Position numbers and translations under genes: made by a program
In this document: positions 8,357-18,042 of the stretch, one piece after another
How the letters are laid out: each line of letters begins with the position of its first letter
Position numbering within the stretch: the first letter of the stretch is position 1
The notes under the pieces: generated by a model
What the model was told of the DNA's origin: nothing
Databases searched by the model: none
Seen by the model: the letters and a program-made list of their open reading frames with translations, nothing else
Source: WHSW01 sp963740055
GTDB lineage: Bacteria; Actinomycetota; Thermoleophilia; Solirubrobacterales; 70-9
DNA: 64,000 nucleotides
Direction of reading: 5' to 3'
Assembly (NCBI GenBank): GCA_963740055.1
Contig: CAVUCL010000005.1
Location: forward strand, 310,001-374,000

Positions 8357-8800
8357 ATGGAAGCAAGCGGCACGCCCACTCCACCGCCCGACAGCTCGCG
8401 GTCGGCGACCGAACCGCCCCCTCCGCCGACCACGACCGCGACTGCCGACGGCACCGCGGGCGGCGGCTGGCGCGTGCTCGGGGTCCTGCTCGCGCTCGCG
8501 CTCGCCTTCGCCTGCGCGGTGATGATCGTCGCGATGAGCGACATCGGCTCGACCCCGACCTGCGAGGACGTGCTCAGCGGCGCCGAGGCCCTGCCCAGCG
8601 ACGGCGAGTGCTTCGACGGCTCGTCGGGCAAGAAGACCGTCAGCCTGATCCTCGGCTGGCCGAGCGGCATCCTCGCCGGTCTCGCCGCGCTGATGGCGCT
8701 CTACTTCGCCGTCACCGGGCGCCGCGGCCGGCTCCTGCTGCAGCTCACCGGCGCCGCGATCGCGCTCGGCGCGGCCAGCATCCTCGTCGGCAGCATCTAG
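8357..8800 (+). CDS. hypothetical membrane protein (147 aa)
   Basis: 147 residues: a proline/threonine-rich cytosolic N-terminus of about 38 residues, then three predicted membrane helices (RVLGVLLALALAFACAVMI, an ILGWPSGILAGLAALMAL helix and LTGAAIALGAASILVG). The loop after the first helix carries two cysteines (TCEDV and ECFDG) that could pair outside the membrane. A strong AGGAGG (8341-8346) sits 10 bases before ATG 8357, an SD that most neighbours lack. Family not recognised. A hairpin at 8821-8846 may terminate the transcript. Confidence 0.7.
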   Translation: MEASGTPTPPPDSSRSATEPPPPPTTTATADGTAGGGWRVLGVLLALALAFACAVMIVAMSDIGSTPTCEDVLSGAEALPSDGECFDGSSGKKTVSLILGWPSGILAGLAALMALYFAVTGRRGRLLLQLTGAAIALGAASILVGSI

Positions 8801-8820
8801 AGGTTCACGAGGTGGGTTTC

Positions 8821-8846
8821 GCCGTCCCGGCTGCGGCCGGGGCGGC
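8821..8846 (+). terminator. GC-rich hairpin after the 147-aa membrane protein gene
   Basis: CCCGGC and GCCGGG around a four-base loop, with an outer GCC/GGC pair, 20 bases after the stop at 8800 and just before the holA -10 element. Confidence 0.4.
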
Positions 8847-8849
8847 GAA

Positions 8850-8855
8850 TACACT
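8850..8855 (+). promoter_or_regulatory. -10 element of holA
   Basis: TACACT ends 10 bases before TTG 8866. Its place after a hairpin and before TTG 8866 argues for that start rather than GTG 8812. Confidence 0.4.
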
Positions 8856-8865
8856 CGCTCGCAGC

Positions 8866-9873
8866 TTGGCGGCGCAGCGCGACAGCTCCGAGATCGGCCC
8901 CGCGTACCTGATCGCGGGCACCGACGAGGCGAAGATCGACGCCACGCTCGCGCGCCTGCGCGCCCGCGCCGAGGCGGAGGGGGGACCGGGCTCGCTCGAG
9001 TCGTTCTCGCCGCCGCCGGGCTCGAACGCCGGTCCCGACGCCGACGCGCTCGTCGCCTCGATCCCGGCGCTCTCGCTGACCGCGCAGCGCCGCTATCTGC
9101 TCGCCGACGGCGTCGAGCGCTGGAGCGCGAAGCAGGCGGCGCCGGTGGCTGATGCGCTCGCCGCGCTGCCGCCCGACGTCACCGTCGTACTGATCGCTCG
9201 CGAGCAGCCGCCGAAGCTGCGCGCGCCGAAGAAGCTCGCCGAGGCGGTCGCCGGCGCCGGCGGCGCCGTGCACGAGTTTGCGGCGCCGAAGGCGGGCGCG
9301 CTTCCCGCCTGGCTCGTCGGCGAGGCGAGACGGCGCGGGTTCGAGCTCGAGCCCGACGGCGCGCGCCTGCTTGCGGAGCGGATCGGTGACTCGACCGCCC
9401 GCCTCGCCACCGAGCTCGACCGGCTCGCGCTCTGGGCGGATCCCGGCGGCACGGTCGGCCGAGACGACCTCGAGGCGATGGTCGCCGACACCTCCGAGGA
9501 GGTCTCCTGGGCGCTCTCGGACGCGATCGTCGACCGCGACGCGGGGGCCGCGCTCGGCGCCGCCGAGCGGCTCGCCGATCAGGGCGAGGCGGTGACCCCG
9601 CTCGTCTACCAGGCGGCAAAGCGCGTCCGCGAGGCGTGCGCCGCGATCGAGGGCCTCGAGGCAGGGCGCGCGCCGCGCGAGGTCGAGGCGTCGCTGGCGA
9701 TGCACCCGTACGCGGCGAAGCTGCTCGTCCGCCGGGTCGAGGGCCGCACCCGCGAGCAGATGCGCGCCGCGACCTGCGCGATCGCCGATCTCGAGTGGTG
9801 GACGCGCGGCGGCGCCGACTATCCGGAGCGGGTCGCGCTGACGCTCGCCGTCTCGCGCGCCGCGGGCGGGTGA
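8866..9873 (+). CDS. holA: DNA polymerase III delta subunit
   Basis: 335 residues from TTG 8866. HolA is the clamp-loader subunit that opens the beta clamp. The N-terminal PAYLIAGTDEAKIDATLARL matches the start of the delta ATPase-like domain; a middle LPPDVTVVLIAREQPPKLRA strand and a C-terminal collar domain (SWALSDAIVDRDAGAAL, AMHPYAAKLLVRR) follow. The comEA-comEC-holA-rpsT order is a common neighbourhood and supports the call. GTG 8812, with AGAGG 8 bases upstream, would add 18 residues, but the hairpin and TACACT at 8821-8855 favour TTG 8866. It converges on rpsT with a 1-base gap. Confidence 0.9.
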   Translation: MAAQRDSSEIGPAYLIAGTDEAKIDATLARLRARAEAEGGPGSLESFSPPPGSNAGPDADALVASIPALSLTAQRRYLLADGVERWSAKQAAPVADALAALPPDVTVVLIAREQPPKLRAPKKLAEAVAGAGGAVHEFAAPKAGALPAWLVGEARRRGFELEPDGARLLAERIGDSTARLATELDRLALWADPGGTVGRDDLEAMVADTSEEVSWALSDAIVDRDAGAALGAAERLADQGEAVTPLVYQAAKRVREACAAIEGLEAGRAPREVEASLAMHPYAAKLLVRRVEGRTREQMRAATCAIADLEWWTRGGADYPERVALTLAVSRAAGG

Positions 9874-9874
9874 C

Positions 9875-10135
9875 TCAGGTCCCGGCGCGAAGCCGGGCGG
9901 CGCGAGCCTTCTTGCGCGCGCCGCTGTTTCGGTGCAGCGCTCCCTTGCGGACCGCGGTGTCGATCCGCGAGCAGAGCTCGCGGTGCTCGGAGTCGGTCGC
10001 CTCGGCGTCGCCGGCGGCGATCGCCTGCTCGAGCCGCCTGAAGTGCGTCTTCACCGCGCTCGACATGCGACGGTTCTCGTCGTGCTCGCGCAGGGTGCGG
10101 GCGTTGCGCTTCTTCTGTGACGGGATGTTGGCCAT
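9875..10135 (-). CDS. rpsT: 30S ribosomal protein S20
   Basis: 86-residue basic helical protein starting MANIPSQKKRNARTLREHDENRRM, with the conserved M-A-N-I-x-S-x-x-K-R-x-R start, VKTHFRRLEQAI, and a basic C-terminal KGALHRNSGARKKARAARL. S20 binds the 5' domain of 16S rRNA early in 30S assembly. A TATAGT hexamer on the minus strand (10154 to 10149) lies 13 bases upstream of the ATG. It is divergent from murJ with only 30 bases between the start codons. Confidence 0.96.
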   Translation of the reverse strand: MANIPSQKKRNARTLREHDENRRMSSAVKTHFRRLEQAIAAGDAEATDSEHRELCSRIDTAVRKGALHRNSGARKKARAARLRAGT

Positions 10136-10148
10136 CGGGCGACGCGTG

Positions 10149-10156
10149 ACTATAGC
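10149..10156. promoter_or_regulatory. overlapping divergent -10 elements (rpsT / murJ)
   Basis: ACTATAGC contains TATAGT on the minus strand for rpsT and TATAGC on the plus strand for murJ. It is a near-symmetric version of the divergent elements seen at 1657, 18043, 28063 and 49422. Confidence 0.5.
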
Positions 10157-10165
10157 GGGGGCCTG

Positions 10166-11842
10166 GTGAGCGACGACCGCGATCGCCACGACCGGCTCGC
10201 CGATCTCGATGACGTCGCCGCCGCCGAGGCGGTGCCCGAGGAGGAGCCGACCGCGCCCCGCCCGCGCTCGGGCCGGCTCGCGCGCTCGACCGCCTTCTTC
10301 TCACTCGCGACGGCGCTCTCGCGGGTCGGCGGGCTGGTGCGCGAGATCGTCGCCGCGAGCTACTTCGGGATCACCGCGCCGATGTCGGCGTTCACGATCG
10401 CGTTCCTGGTCCCGAACACCGTCCGCAGCCTGTTCGCCGACGCCGCGATCCAGGCCGCGTTCGTGCCCGTGTTCACCGAGGAGCTCGAGCGCGGACAGCG
10501 CCGCCGCGCGTTCGAGCTCGCCTCGAGCCTGATCTTCATGGTCGCGGTCGTGCTCGGGGCGATCACCGCGCTCTTCATCCTCGTCGCGCCGCTGGTGGTG
10601 CCGCTGTTCGCGCCCGGGTTCGAGGGCGCGACGCTCGACCTCACGGTCGCGCTCTCGCGCTTGTTGTTCCCGATCCTGGTCCTGCTCGGGATCTCGGGGA
10701 TGGTCGTCGGGATCCTCAACAGCTACGACCGCTTCAGCGTCTTCGCGATCGCGCCCTTCTTCTGGAACGTGGCGATCATCGGCGTGCTCGTCGGCTTGGC
10801 GCCGGCGTTCCCCGAGGACGATCAGATCTACGCCTACGCGATCGGCGTCCTCGTCGGCACCGTCGTGCAGCTGGCGATGCTCGTCGTCGACCTGCGCAAC
10901 ACGCCGTTCGGTATCCGGCGCGCGATCCTCGCCCCGGTCGGACGCCGGCTCAGGGCCGCGTTTCGCGACCCCGACGTGCGCCGAGTGCTGCTGCTGATGC
11001 TGCCGGTGACGATCAGCCTCGGGCTGATCAACTTCAACCTGCTCGTCAACAGCTTCTTCGGCTCGCTGGTCTCCGATCAGGCGCCGGCCGGGATCGACAA
11101 GGCGTTTCGGATCTACATGCTGCCGCAGGGGGTGTTCTCGGTCGCGGTCTCGACCGTGCTCTTTCCGACCCTGGCGCGCTACGCGGCCCGCGGCGCGCTC
11201 GACGACCTGCGGGCGACGATGGCGAACGGGATGCGCCAGATCGTCGTCCTGCTGATGCCGGCGACGGCGGCGATCCTGGTCCTCGCCGAGCCGATGGTCC
11301 GGCTCGTCTACGAGCGCGGCGCCTTCGACGCCGAGCAGACCGAGCTCGTCGCCGAGGCCCTGTACTGGTTCGCGTTCTCGCTTCCCTTCAACGGCCTCTT
11401 CCTGCTCCTGACTAGGACCTTCTTCAGCCTCCAGCGGCCCTGGGTGCCGACCGCGATCGCGGCCGCCAACCTCGCGATCACGGTCCTTTTCTGCGCGCTG
11501 TTCTACGACCCGTTCGGGGTCGGCGGGATCGTCGCCGCGACCGCGATCGCCACCGCCGTCAGCGTCGCCGTCCAGGCGCAGGTCCTGCGCCGGGCGCTCG
11601 GGCGGCTCGAGCTCGGGCGGCTGGCGGCGACGACCGCCAGCGTGACGATCGCCTCGGCGGCGCTCGCCGGCGCCGCCTACGGCGTCTGGTCGCTGCTCGA
11701 CGAGGCGCTCGGGCGCGGGCTCGCGGGCCAGATCGCCTCGCTCGGGATCGCGCTCGCCGCGGGCGCGGTCACCTACGCGGTCGCGATCAGCGTCCTGCGG
11801 GTGCCCGAGGCGGCGCAGCTGCGACGGCTGCTTCGCCGCTGA
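10166..11842 (+). CDS. murJ: lipid II flippase MurJ (MviN family)
   Basis: 558-residue membrane protein that moves lipid II across the membrane for peptidoglycan synthesis. About 35 acidic cytosolic residues precede the MviN core: STAFFSLATALSRVGGLVRE, then SYFGITAPMSAFTIAFLVPN, with about 14 predicted helices and the conserved RSLFADAAIQAAFVPVF segment. Length fits MurJ plus a short N-terminal extension. GTG start, no SD, and a TATAGC hexamer 9 bases upstream, so probably leaderless. Convergent with the RTX-like gene at 11852. Confidence 0.95.
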   Translation: MSDDRDRHDRLADLDDVAAAEAVPEEEPTAPRPRSGRLARSTAFFSLATALSRVGGLVREIVAASYFGITAPMSAFTIAFLVPNTVRSLFADAAIQAAFVPVFTEELERGQRRRAFELASSLIFMVAVVLGAITALFILVAPLVVPLFAPGFEGATLDLTVALSRLLFPILVLLGISGMVVGILNSYDRFSVFAIAPFFWNVAIIGVLVGLAPAFPEDDQIYAYAIGVLVGTVVQLAMLVVDLRNTPFGIRRAILAPVGRRLRAAFRDPDVRRVLLLMLPVTISLGLINFNLLVNSFFGSLVSDQAPAGIDKAFRIYMLPQGVFSVAVSTVLFPTLARYAARGALDDLRATMANGMRQIVVLLMPATAAILVLAEPMVRLVYERGAFDAEQTELVAEALYWFAFSLPFNGLFLLLTRTFFSLQRPWVPTAIAAANLAITVLFCALFYDPFGVGGIVAATAIATAVSVAVQAQVLRRALGRLELGRLAATTASVTIASAALAGAAYGVWSLLDEALGRGLAGQIASLGIALAAGAVTYAVAISVLRVPEAAQLRRLLRR

Positions 11843-11851
11843 GCGGGCGGA

Positions 11852-12419
11852 TCAGATCCCCGAGACCTGCTCGCAGGCCTTGGCCGCGTCGTCGCCCTTG
11901 CCGCCGGAGCAGCGGTCGGCCTCGCTGCCGCCGTCGAGCTCGTCGTCGTCCTGCTCGCCGTAGAGCTGGTCCTTGCCCGAGTTGCCATTGAGGCGGTCCT
12001 CGCCGCCGGCGCCGTAGATCCGGTCGGCGCCGGCGCCGCCGACCAGGCGCGGTCCCTCCGAGCCGCCGCCCGAGTCGTCGCCGGCGTCGCCGAAGACCCT
12101 GTCGGCGCCGGTGTCGGCCTCGATCCGGTCGCGGCCGGTGCCGCCGCAGAGGATGTCGCCGCCGCCGCCGCCGTTGATGTGGTCGAGCCCGCCGGCGCCG
12201 TTGATCACGTCGACGCCGTTGGTGCCCGTGATCCGGTCCGGTCCGCCGCCGATCGCCCCGCCCTGGTTGTCGGTCGTGATCGTCACCGAGCGCCCGTCGC
12301 ACTTCGCGCCTGCCGCGGCACCGTCCGATGCCGGAGCGGTGAGCGCGACCATCGCCGCCAGCGCCAGCACCGTGAGCGCGGCGCCGACGAGGCCGGCTGG
12401 AGGGCATCCGAACCACCAT
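11852..12419 (-). CDS. secreted RTX-like calcium-binding repeat protein (frame shift near the start)
   Basis: Signal peptide (LVGAALTVLALAAMVALTAP) followed by degenerate RTX nonapeptides: DRITGTNGVDVINGAGGLDH, GGGGGDILCGGTGRDRIEA, DRVFGDAGDD, DRIYGAGGEDRLNGNSGKDQL. Such G-G-x-G-x-D repeats form calcium-filled beta-rolls outside the cell. Four cysteines (AKCDG, ILCGG, DRCSG, KACEQ) may brace the roll. ATG 12419 lies 6 bases after a TAGGCT hexamer (12431 to 12426), but its frame leaves the signal-peptide frame near 12395; removing one base joins them. If no error exists, GTG 12370 is the only in-frame alternative. Divergent from the M23 gene across a CRP-type site. Confidence 0.75.
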
Positions 12420-12425
12420 GCGCCG

Positions 12426-12431
12426 AGCCTA
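12426..12431 (-). promoter_or_regulatory. -10 element of the RTX-like gene
   Basis: TAGGCT on the minus strand ends 6 bases before ATG 12419, the spacing seen at other leaderless genes here. It supports ATG 12419 as the real start and hence a frame shift in the signal peptide. Confidence 0.45.
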
Positions 12432-12499
12432 ACCGCCGCGCCCGCGCGCGCCAAGGACGTCGCCCGCCGCGGCGCAGGATCGATTGCAAGCAAACGATG

Positions 12500-12515
12500 T
12501 GTGATGGTGATCACA
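12500..12515. promoter_or_regulatory. CRP/GlxR-type operator palindrome
   Basis: TGTGATGGTGATCACA is a perfect match to TGTGA-N6-TCACA, the consensus of cAMP receptor protein family regulators, including the actinobacterial ones. It lies between the divergent RTX-like gene and M23 peptidase gene, about 70 bases upstream of the former's -10 and 162 bases before the latter's ATG. A TAGATC hexamer at 12544-12549 could be the M23 -10. Confidence 0.65.
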
Positions 12516-12677
12516 GATCCCGCAACTTCGCCCGCCGACCGTGTAGATCGCGAACAGCACGCCCGCTTCACCTTCGGCCCGACCGGGCCGGCGCGGGCGC
12601 CGATCCAGCGCCGCAGCTCGCGGCGCCGCGCGCGACCCGCGCGCAGCACACGGCAACGAAAGAGGGAGACACGGCAG

Positions 12678-13289
12678 ATGCCGCGCATGCGTACGAAAGC
12701 TCGCAACCTGATCGCCGCCGCCACGGTTGGCGTCGCCGCGATGGGCGCGGTGCCGGCGCTCGCCGACGCGCCCGAGGTCGAGGCGCGCTTCGGCGTCGCC
12801 CGGGTCGCCACCTGGGCCGACGACACGAGGGCGCGCCAGCGCGCCGCCGCCGAGGCGGCCTCGGGGCCGTTCGCGCCGCTGGTCGGCGAGCCGGACTACG
12901 GCAGCGCCGAGGCAGGCTTCGGCGCCGCGCGCTCGGGGCACGTGCACGCGGGCCAGGACATGTTCGCGCCCGCGGGCACACCGCTGGTAGCGGTCGCCGA
13001 CGGGGTCGTCGCCGACGCCGGAGCGGACGGCGGCCAGGGCAACTACGTCCACCTCTACGACCCCGAACGCGAGCAGACCTACGTCTACATGCACATGATC
13101 GAGCCGGCACGGGTCGGCACCGGCGAGCGGGTCGAGGCCGGCGAGCAGCTCGGCGGCGTCGGTTGCACCGGCTCCTGCTGGGGCGACCACCTGCACTTCG
13201 AGATCCGCGCCGGTCGCGGGTTCACCGGCGAGGCTCGCGACCCGCTCCCGAGCCTGCGCGAGTGGGAGCGGCTCGAACGCCCGCGCTGA
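12678..13289 (+). CDS. secreted M23 family metallopeptidase
   Basis: 203 residues. A basic start and hydrophobic core (NLIAAATVGVAAMGAVPALA) make a signal peptide with probable cleavage after Ala-Asp-Ala near residue 31. The catalytic domain carries HVHAGQDMFAPAGTPLVAVA, with the first His-x3-Asp zinc motif, and later DHLHFEIR, the H-x-H zinc motif. It is a LytM-like peptidoglycan endopeptidase acting in the wall. AGAGGGAG lies about 10 bases before ATG 12678; ATG 12687 is an alternative. The upstream CRP-type site suggests nutrient-linked control. Confidence 0.9.
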   Translation: MPRMRTKARNLIAAATVGVAAMGAVPALADAPEVEARFGVARVATWADDTRARQRAAAEAASGPFAPLVGEPDYGSAEAGFGAARSGHVHAGQDMFAPAGTPLVAVADGVVADAGADGGQGNYVHLYDPEREQTYVYMHMIEPARVGTGERVEAGEQLGGVGCTGSCWGDHLHFEIRAGRGFTGEARDPLPSLREWERLERPR

Positions 13290-13312
13290 GCGGACTTCGC
13301 GGGTGCTGTCGC

Positions 13313-13318
13313 CATACT
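13313..13318 (+). promoter_or_regulatory. -10-like element of lepA
   Basis: CATACT ends 10 bases before ATG 13329; no SD lies between. Confidence 0.35.
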
Positions 13319-13328
13319 GCTTGGCCGC

Positions 13329-15114
<1,786 letters not shown>

Positions 15115-15125
<11 letters not shown>

Positions 15126-15552
15126 GCGCACCGAGGACCCGGCCGCGGTCCTCGCTGCCGCGGTCGCCGCAGTCGAGCGTCGCGAGATCGACGCGCTGCT
15201 GGCGCTCGCCGACCCCGAGATCGTGGTCGAGGTCCCCGCCGCGATGCCGAACGGCGGCACCTTCCGCGGGCACGACGAGTACCTCGCCTGGCTCGGGAAC
15301 TGGCTCGACGCCTGGGAGCGGTTCGCGATCGAGGTCGTCGAGCTGGAGCGGTTCGGCGAGCGCTGTGTGATCGCGTCGGTGATCCAGCGCGGAACCGGGA
15401 GGGGCAGCGGGATTCCGGTCGAGATGAGCGTCTTCTACGTCGCCGAGGTCCGCGCCGGGCGGTTGACGTCGTTGCGGCTTCGCGCCGAGCTCGAGCTCGC
15501 CCGCAACACCGCCCGCGAGCTCGCCGGAACCCCTACCTCCGACGATGGATAG
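15115..15552 (+). CDS. SnoaL-like / ketosteroid isomerase-like protein
   Basis: 145 residues with the NTF2-like pattern: an N-terminal helix pair (VLAAAVAAVERREIDALLAL), ADPEIVVEVP strand, GHDEYLAWLGNWLDAWERF helix, then curved strands. Proteins of this fold include polyketide cyclases, isomerases and many with unknown substrates. ATG 15115 overlaps the end of lepA by 11 bases, so translation is coupled. The next gene encodes a related protein and overlaps this one by 8 bases, which suggests a tandem duplication. Confidence 0.75.
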
Positions 15553-15942
15553 CCGCGAGCGAAACGCGGAGCTGTTGCGCGCGGGCATCGACGCCTTCAA
15601 CCGCGGCGACTCGGAGGCGCTCCTGGCGATGTTCGACCCGGAGCTCGAATGCCACGTCGCTTCGGGGCTCGGCAACCCGGGCACCTGGCACGGGATCGAT
15701 GGCTACCTCGAGATGACCGGGACCTGGGCGAGGCGTTCACCTCGGAGCGCAGCGAGATCGTCTCGACCGAGATGCCCGACGACCACCATCTGATCGCCGA
15801 GATCCGCCAGCGCGCCGTCGGCGTCGGCAGCGGGGTCCCGGTCGAGATGACGATCTTCTATCTGCTCGAGGTCCGCGACCGGCGCGCGGTCCGGTTCCAC
15901 ATCTACGGCGATCGCGAGGCGGCGCTCGCCGCCACCCGCTGA
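15545..15942 (+). CDS. second SnoaL-like protein (one-base deletion at about 15735)
   Basis: Reads as MDSRERNAELLRAGIDAFNR through GTWHGIDGYLEM in the first frame and continues as EAFTSERSEIVSTEMPD to the stop at 15942 in a second frame. Restoring one G in the G-run near 15735 gives one 132-residue NTF2-like protein. It shares the pattern IPVEM/VPVEM-x-(V/I)-FY with the preceding gene, so the two are probably paralogues. The shift is at a homopolymer, so sequencing error is more likely than decay. Confidence 0.6.
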
Positions 15943-15943
15943 T

Positions 15944-15949
15944 TAGACT
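15944..15949 (+). promoter_or_regulatory. -10 element of the HadA-like gene
   Basis: TAGACT ends 9 bases before ATG 15959 without an SD between. Confidence 0.4.
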
Positions 15950-15958
15950 GGCGCGCCG

Positions 15959-16399
15959 ATGGCGCTCAAGACCTCAGCGATCGGCAAGAGCTGGGACCCG
16001 GCCTCGTTCGAGGTCGAGGCGGAGCGGATCGCCGAGTACGCCGACGCCGTCGGCGAGCCGAGCCCGGTCCATCGCGATCCCGAGGCCGCGCGCGCGGCCG
16101 GGTTTCGCGACGCGGTCGCGCCGCCGATGTTCTGCGTCGTGTACAGCGCCGTCGCGATGGGCCCCGCGGTGCTCGATCCCGAGGTCGGGATGAACTTCGC
16201 CGCGATGGTCCACGGCGGACAGGAGTTCGACTGGGGCGAGCCGGTCTGCGCCGGCGACACGATCACGACCGCGGTCACCTGCAAGGAGATCGCCGAGCGC
16301 GACGGCAAGGGCTTCTACGTGTTCGAGTCGGTGTCGACCAATCAGGACGGCGAGCGGACCGTCACCGGGACGTGGACGAACATCGTCCGCGGCGTCTGA
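15959..16399 (+). CDS. FAS1-like dehydratase domain protein (HadA-like)
   Basis: 146-residue hot-dog-fold protein. The start SAIGKSWDPASFEVEAERI leads to YADAVGEPSPVHRDPEAARA and VAPPMFCVVYS, the pattern of the non-catalytic MaoC N-terminal (FAS1-like) subunit; later strands give NIVRGV at the end. In mycobacteria HadA pairs with HadB as a 3-hydroxyacyl-ACP dehydratase. The next gene is the HadB-like partner, 16 bases downstream, so the two probably form a heterodimer. The acyl substrate is not known. Leaderless-type promoter TAGACT upstream. Confidence 0.8.
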   Translation: MALKTSAIGKSWDPASFEVEAERIAEYADAVGEPSPVHRDPEAARAAGFRDAVAPPMFCVVYSAVAMGPAVLDPEVGMNFAAMVHGGQEFDWGEPVCAGDTITTAVTCKEIAERDGKGFYVFESVSTNQDGERTVTGTWTNIVRGV

Positions 16400-16415
16400 T
16401 CGAGGGGAGCGAGCG

Positions 16416-16814
16416 ATGGCCGAGCTGAGCGAGGGCGAGCGGATCCCGGAGCTGCGGGTGACGCCGGACGCCGGGCTGACGAAGCGCTACGCGCAGGCGT
16501 CGGGCGACCCGAACCCGATCCACACCGACGAGGAGTTCGCGAGGTCGGTCGGGCTCCCCGGCTGCATCCTGCACGGGCTCTACTCGATGGCGCAGGTCGC
16601 CCGCGCGCACTCGGCGCTCGCCGACGGCGACCCGCGGGCGCTGCGCAAGCTCTCGGTCCAGTTTCGCGGCATGGGCTTCCCCGAGCAGGAGATCGCGGTC
16701 ACCGCGACCGTGACCAGCGCCGATGACGGCCGGATCGTGACCGCGACCGAGGCCGCCCAGGGCGACAACCGGATCATTCGCAACGCGGTCGCCGAGGTCG
16801 AGCTCCCGGGATAG
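16416..16814 (+). CDS. MaoC-like dehydratase (HadB-like)
   Basis: 132 residues. The hydratase-2 motif is intact: YAQASGDPNPIHTDEEFARS, where Asp and His of D-x-N-P-I-H are the catalytic pair, followed by GLPGCILHGLYSMAQVAR. This is the catalytic partner of the HadA-like protein just upstream. It would dehydrate (R)-3-hydroxyacyl thioesters. It shares an operon with the HadA-like gene and the RibD-like reductase that starts 12 bases after its stop. Confidence 0.85.
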   Translation: MAELSEGERIPELRVTPDAGLTKRYAQASGDPNPIHTDEEFARSVGLPGCILHGLYSMAQVARAHSALADGDPRALRKLSVQFRGMGFPEQEIAVTATVTSADDGRIVTATEAAQGDNRIIRNAVAEVELPG

Positions 16815-16826
16815 CGAGGCGCAGCC

Positions 16827-17423
16827 GTGGCCGCGACCGTGCTCTACATGTCGATGTCGCTCGACGGCTTCATCGCCGGGCCGAACGAGAGGCCCGACAA
16901 CGGGCTCGGCGACGGTGGCGAGCGGCTGCACGAGTGGGCCCTGACGGGTGCCGGCGGCGACCACAAGGAGGTTCGCCGACTGGCCGGCGCCAACGGCGAG
17001 GTCTGGGACGAGGTGATGGCCACCGGAGCCGTCGTCTGCGGCCGGGGAACGATCGAGCCGGCCGGTGGCTGGGGCGGCGACCACCACGACGGCGTGCCGA
17101 TCTTCGTCCTCACCCGCCAGGACCCCGAGAGCGTGCCGCCGGACTGGCCGCTGGTCACCTTCGTGAGCGACGTCGAGAGCGCGATGGAGCAGGCGAAGCA
17201 GGCCGCCGGCGACAAGAACGTGCTCGTTCACGGCGCCGGAGTCGCCCAGCGCGCAATCGCCGCCGGCGTGCTCGACGAGCTCGAGATCCATCTCGTCCCG
17301 GTGCTCTTCGGCCAGGGACGCCGCCTATTCGACCACCTAGATCCCGAGCAGATCGAGCTCGAGCGCACCCGCGTCCTCGAGGGCGACGGCGCCACCCATC
17401 TGCACTACCGCGTGCGGGCCTAA
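16827..17423 (+). CDS. dihydrofolate reductase / RibD C-terminal family protein
   Basis: 198 residues. The start MAATVLYMSMSLDGFIAGPN is the conserved first strand and S-x-D-G-F-I-A loop of the RibD_C/DHFR-like superfamily; VVCGRGTIE and VHGAGVAQRAIAAGVLDELE provide the NADPH-binding strands and the G-x-G-x-x-x-x-x-A-L/V pattern. The true substrate of this subgroup is uncertain and it is not the housekeeping folA. GTG start 12 bases after the MaoC gene. Confidence 0.82.
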   Translation: MAATVLYMSMSLDGFIAGPNERPDNGLGDGGERLHEWALTGAGGDHKEVRRLAGANGEVWDEVMATGAVVCGRGTIEPAGGWGGDHHDGVPIFVLTRQDPESVPPDWPLVTFVSDVESAMEQAKQAAGDKNVLVHGAGVAQRAIAAGVLDELEIHLVPVLFGQGRRLFDHLDPEQIELERTRVLEGDGATHLHYRVRA

Positions 17424-17461
17424 AACGCAGGAACGAGTGACGTGCGCCTCCTCGCGCCCGC

Positions 17462-18034
17462 TCACCCACCGGCAACCGGATTCGCCCGCAGCCACGCGAG
17501 CACCTCGGCGGCGTGGCGATCCGGCGGGAAGACCGGATAGAAGACGTGCTCGACCTCGCCGTCGCGGGTGACCAGGGTGAGCCGCTTGAGCAGCGTTCGG
17601 CCGGCTGCGTCGAAGGTCGGCAGCGCGAGCGCCCGGGTGAGCTCGAGGCGCTCGTCGGAGAGCAGCGCGAAGGGCAGTCCGAGGCGCTCGGCGAGCTCGG
17701 GCTGGTAGGCGGTGTCCTGGGTCGAGAGGCCGAAGACCGCGGCGCCGGCCGCGGCCAGGTCGGCGTGGTGGTCGCGAAAGCCGCAGCTCTCGGGCGTGCA
17801 GCCGCGGGCGCCGGGGATCAGGTCCCAGTCGTCGACCAGCAGCGGTTCGCCGGGACGGCCGGTCCACGGGTAGGCGTAGACGATCGTGCGTCCCTCGAGC
17901 CGCGCGAGCGAGGTCGCGCCACCGCCGGTCGACGCGAGCTCGAGATCGGGCAGCTCGAGCCCGGGGAGATGATCGGCGGCGCCGTCGTCGACCGGCTCTG
18001 GCAGGTCGTCGGGGAGCGTGTAGGGGTCGATCAT
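17462..18034 (-). CDS. peroxiredoxin (AhpC/TSA, BCP-like)
   Basis: 190 residues. The thioredoxin-fold motif YPWTGRPGEP... PGARGCTPESCGFRDHH contains the peroxidatic cysteine with a second cysteine five residues later (C-T-P-E-S-C), the arrangement of atypical two-cysteine BCP/PrxQ enzymes. It reduces hydroperoxides in the cytosol. Later VFGLSTQDTAYQPELAERLG and LVTRDGEVEHVFYPVFPPD match the family. ATG 18034 lies 8 bases after TAGGAT on the minus strand, which overlaps the hrcA -10. Pairing with hrcA suggests joint control of stress genes. Confidence 0.88.
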   Translation of the reverse strand: MIDPYTLPDDLPEPVDDGAADHLPGLELPDLELASTGGGATSLARLEGRTIVYAYPWTGRPGEPLLVDDWDLIPGARGCTPESCGFRDHHADLAAAGAAVFGLSTQDTAYQPELAERLGLPFALLSDERLELTRALALPTFDAAGRTLLKRLTLVTRDGEVEHVFYPVFPPDRHAAEVLAWLRANPVAGG

Positions 18035-18042
18035 CCGCCTCG

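Noticed and set aside
6006..8522. 838-codon frame starting at GTG 6006 over comEC
   Set aside because: Arg-rich shadow; the real ComEC domains are in the next frame. Only its GTG may be relevant, as the true comEC start before a one-base error.
12516..12677. c-di-AMP (ydaO) riboswitch before the M23 peptidase
   Set aside because: Such riboswitches often precede wall-hydrolase genes in Actinobacteria, but I could not find their conserved G-rich and A-containing core here.
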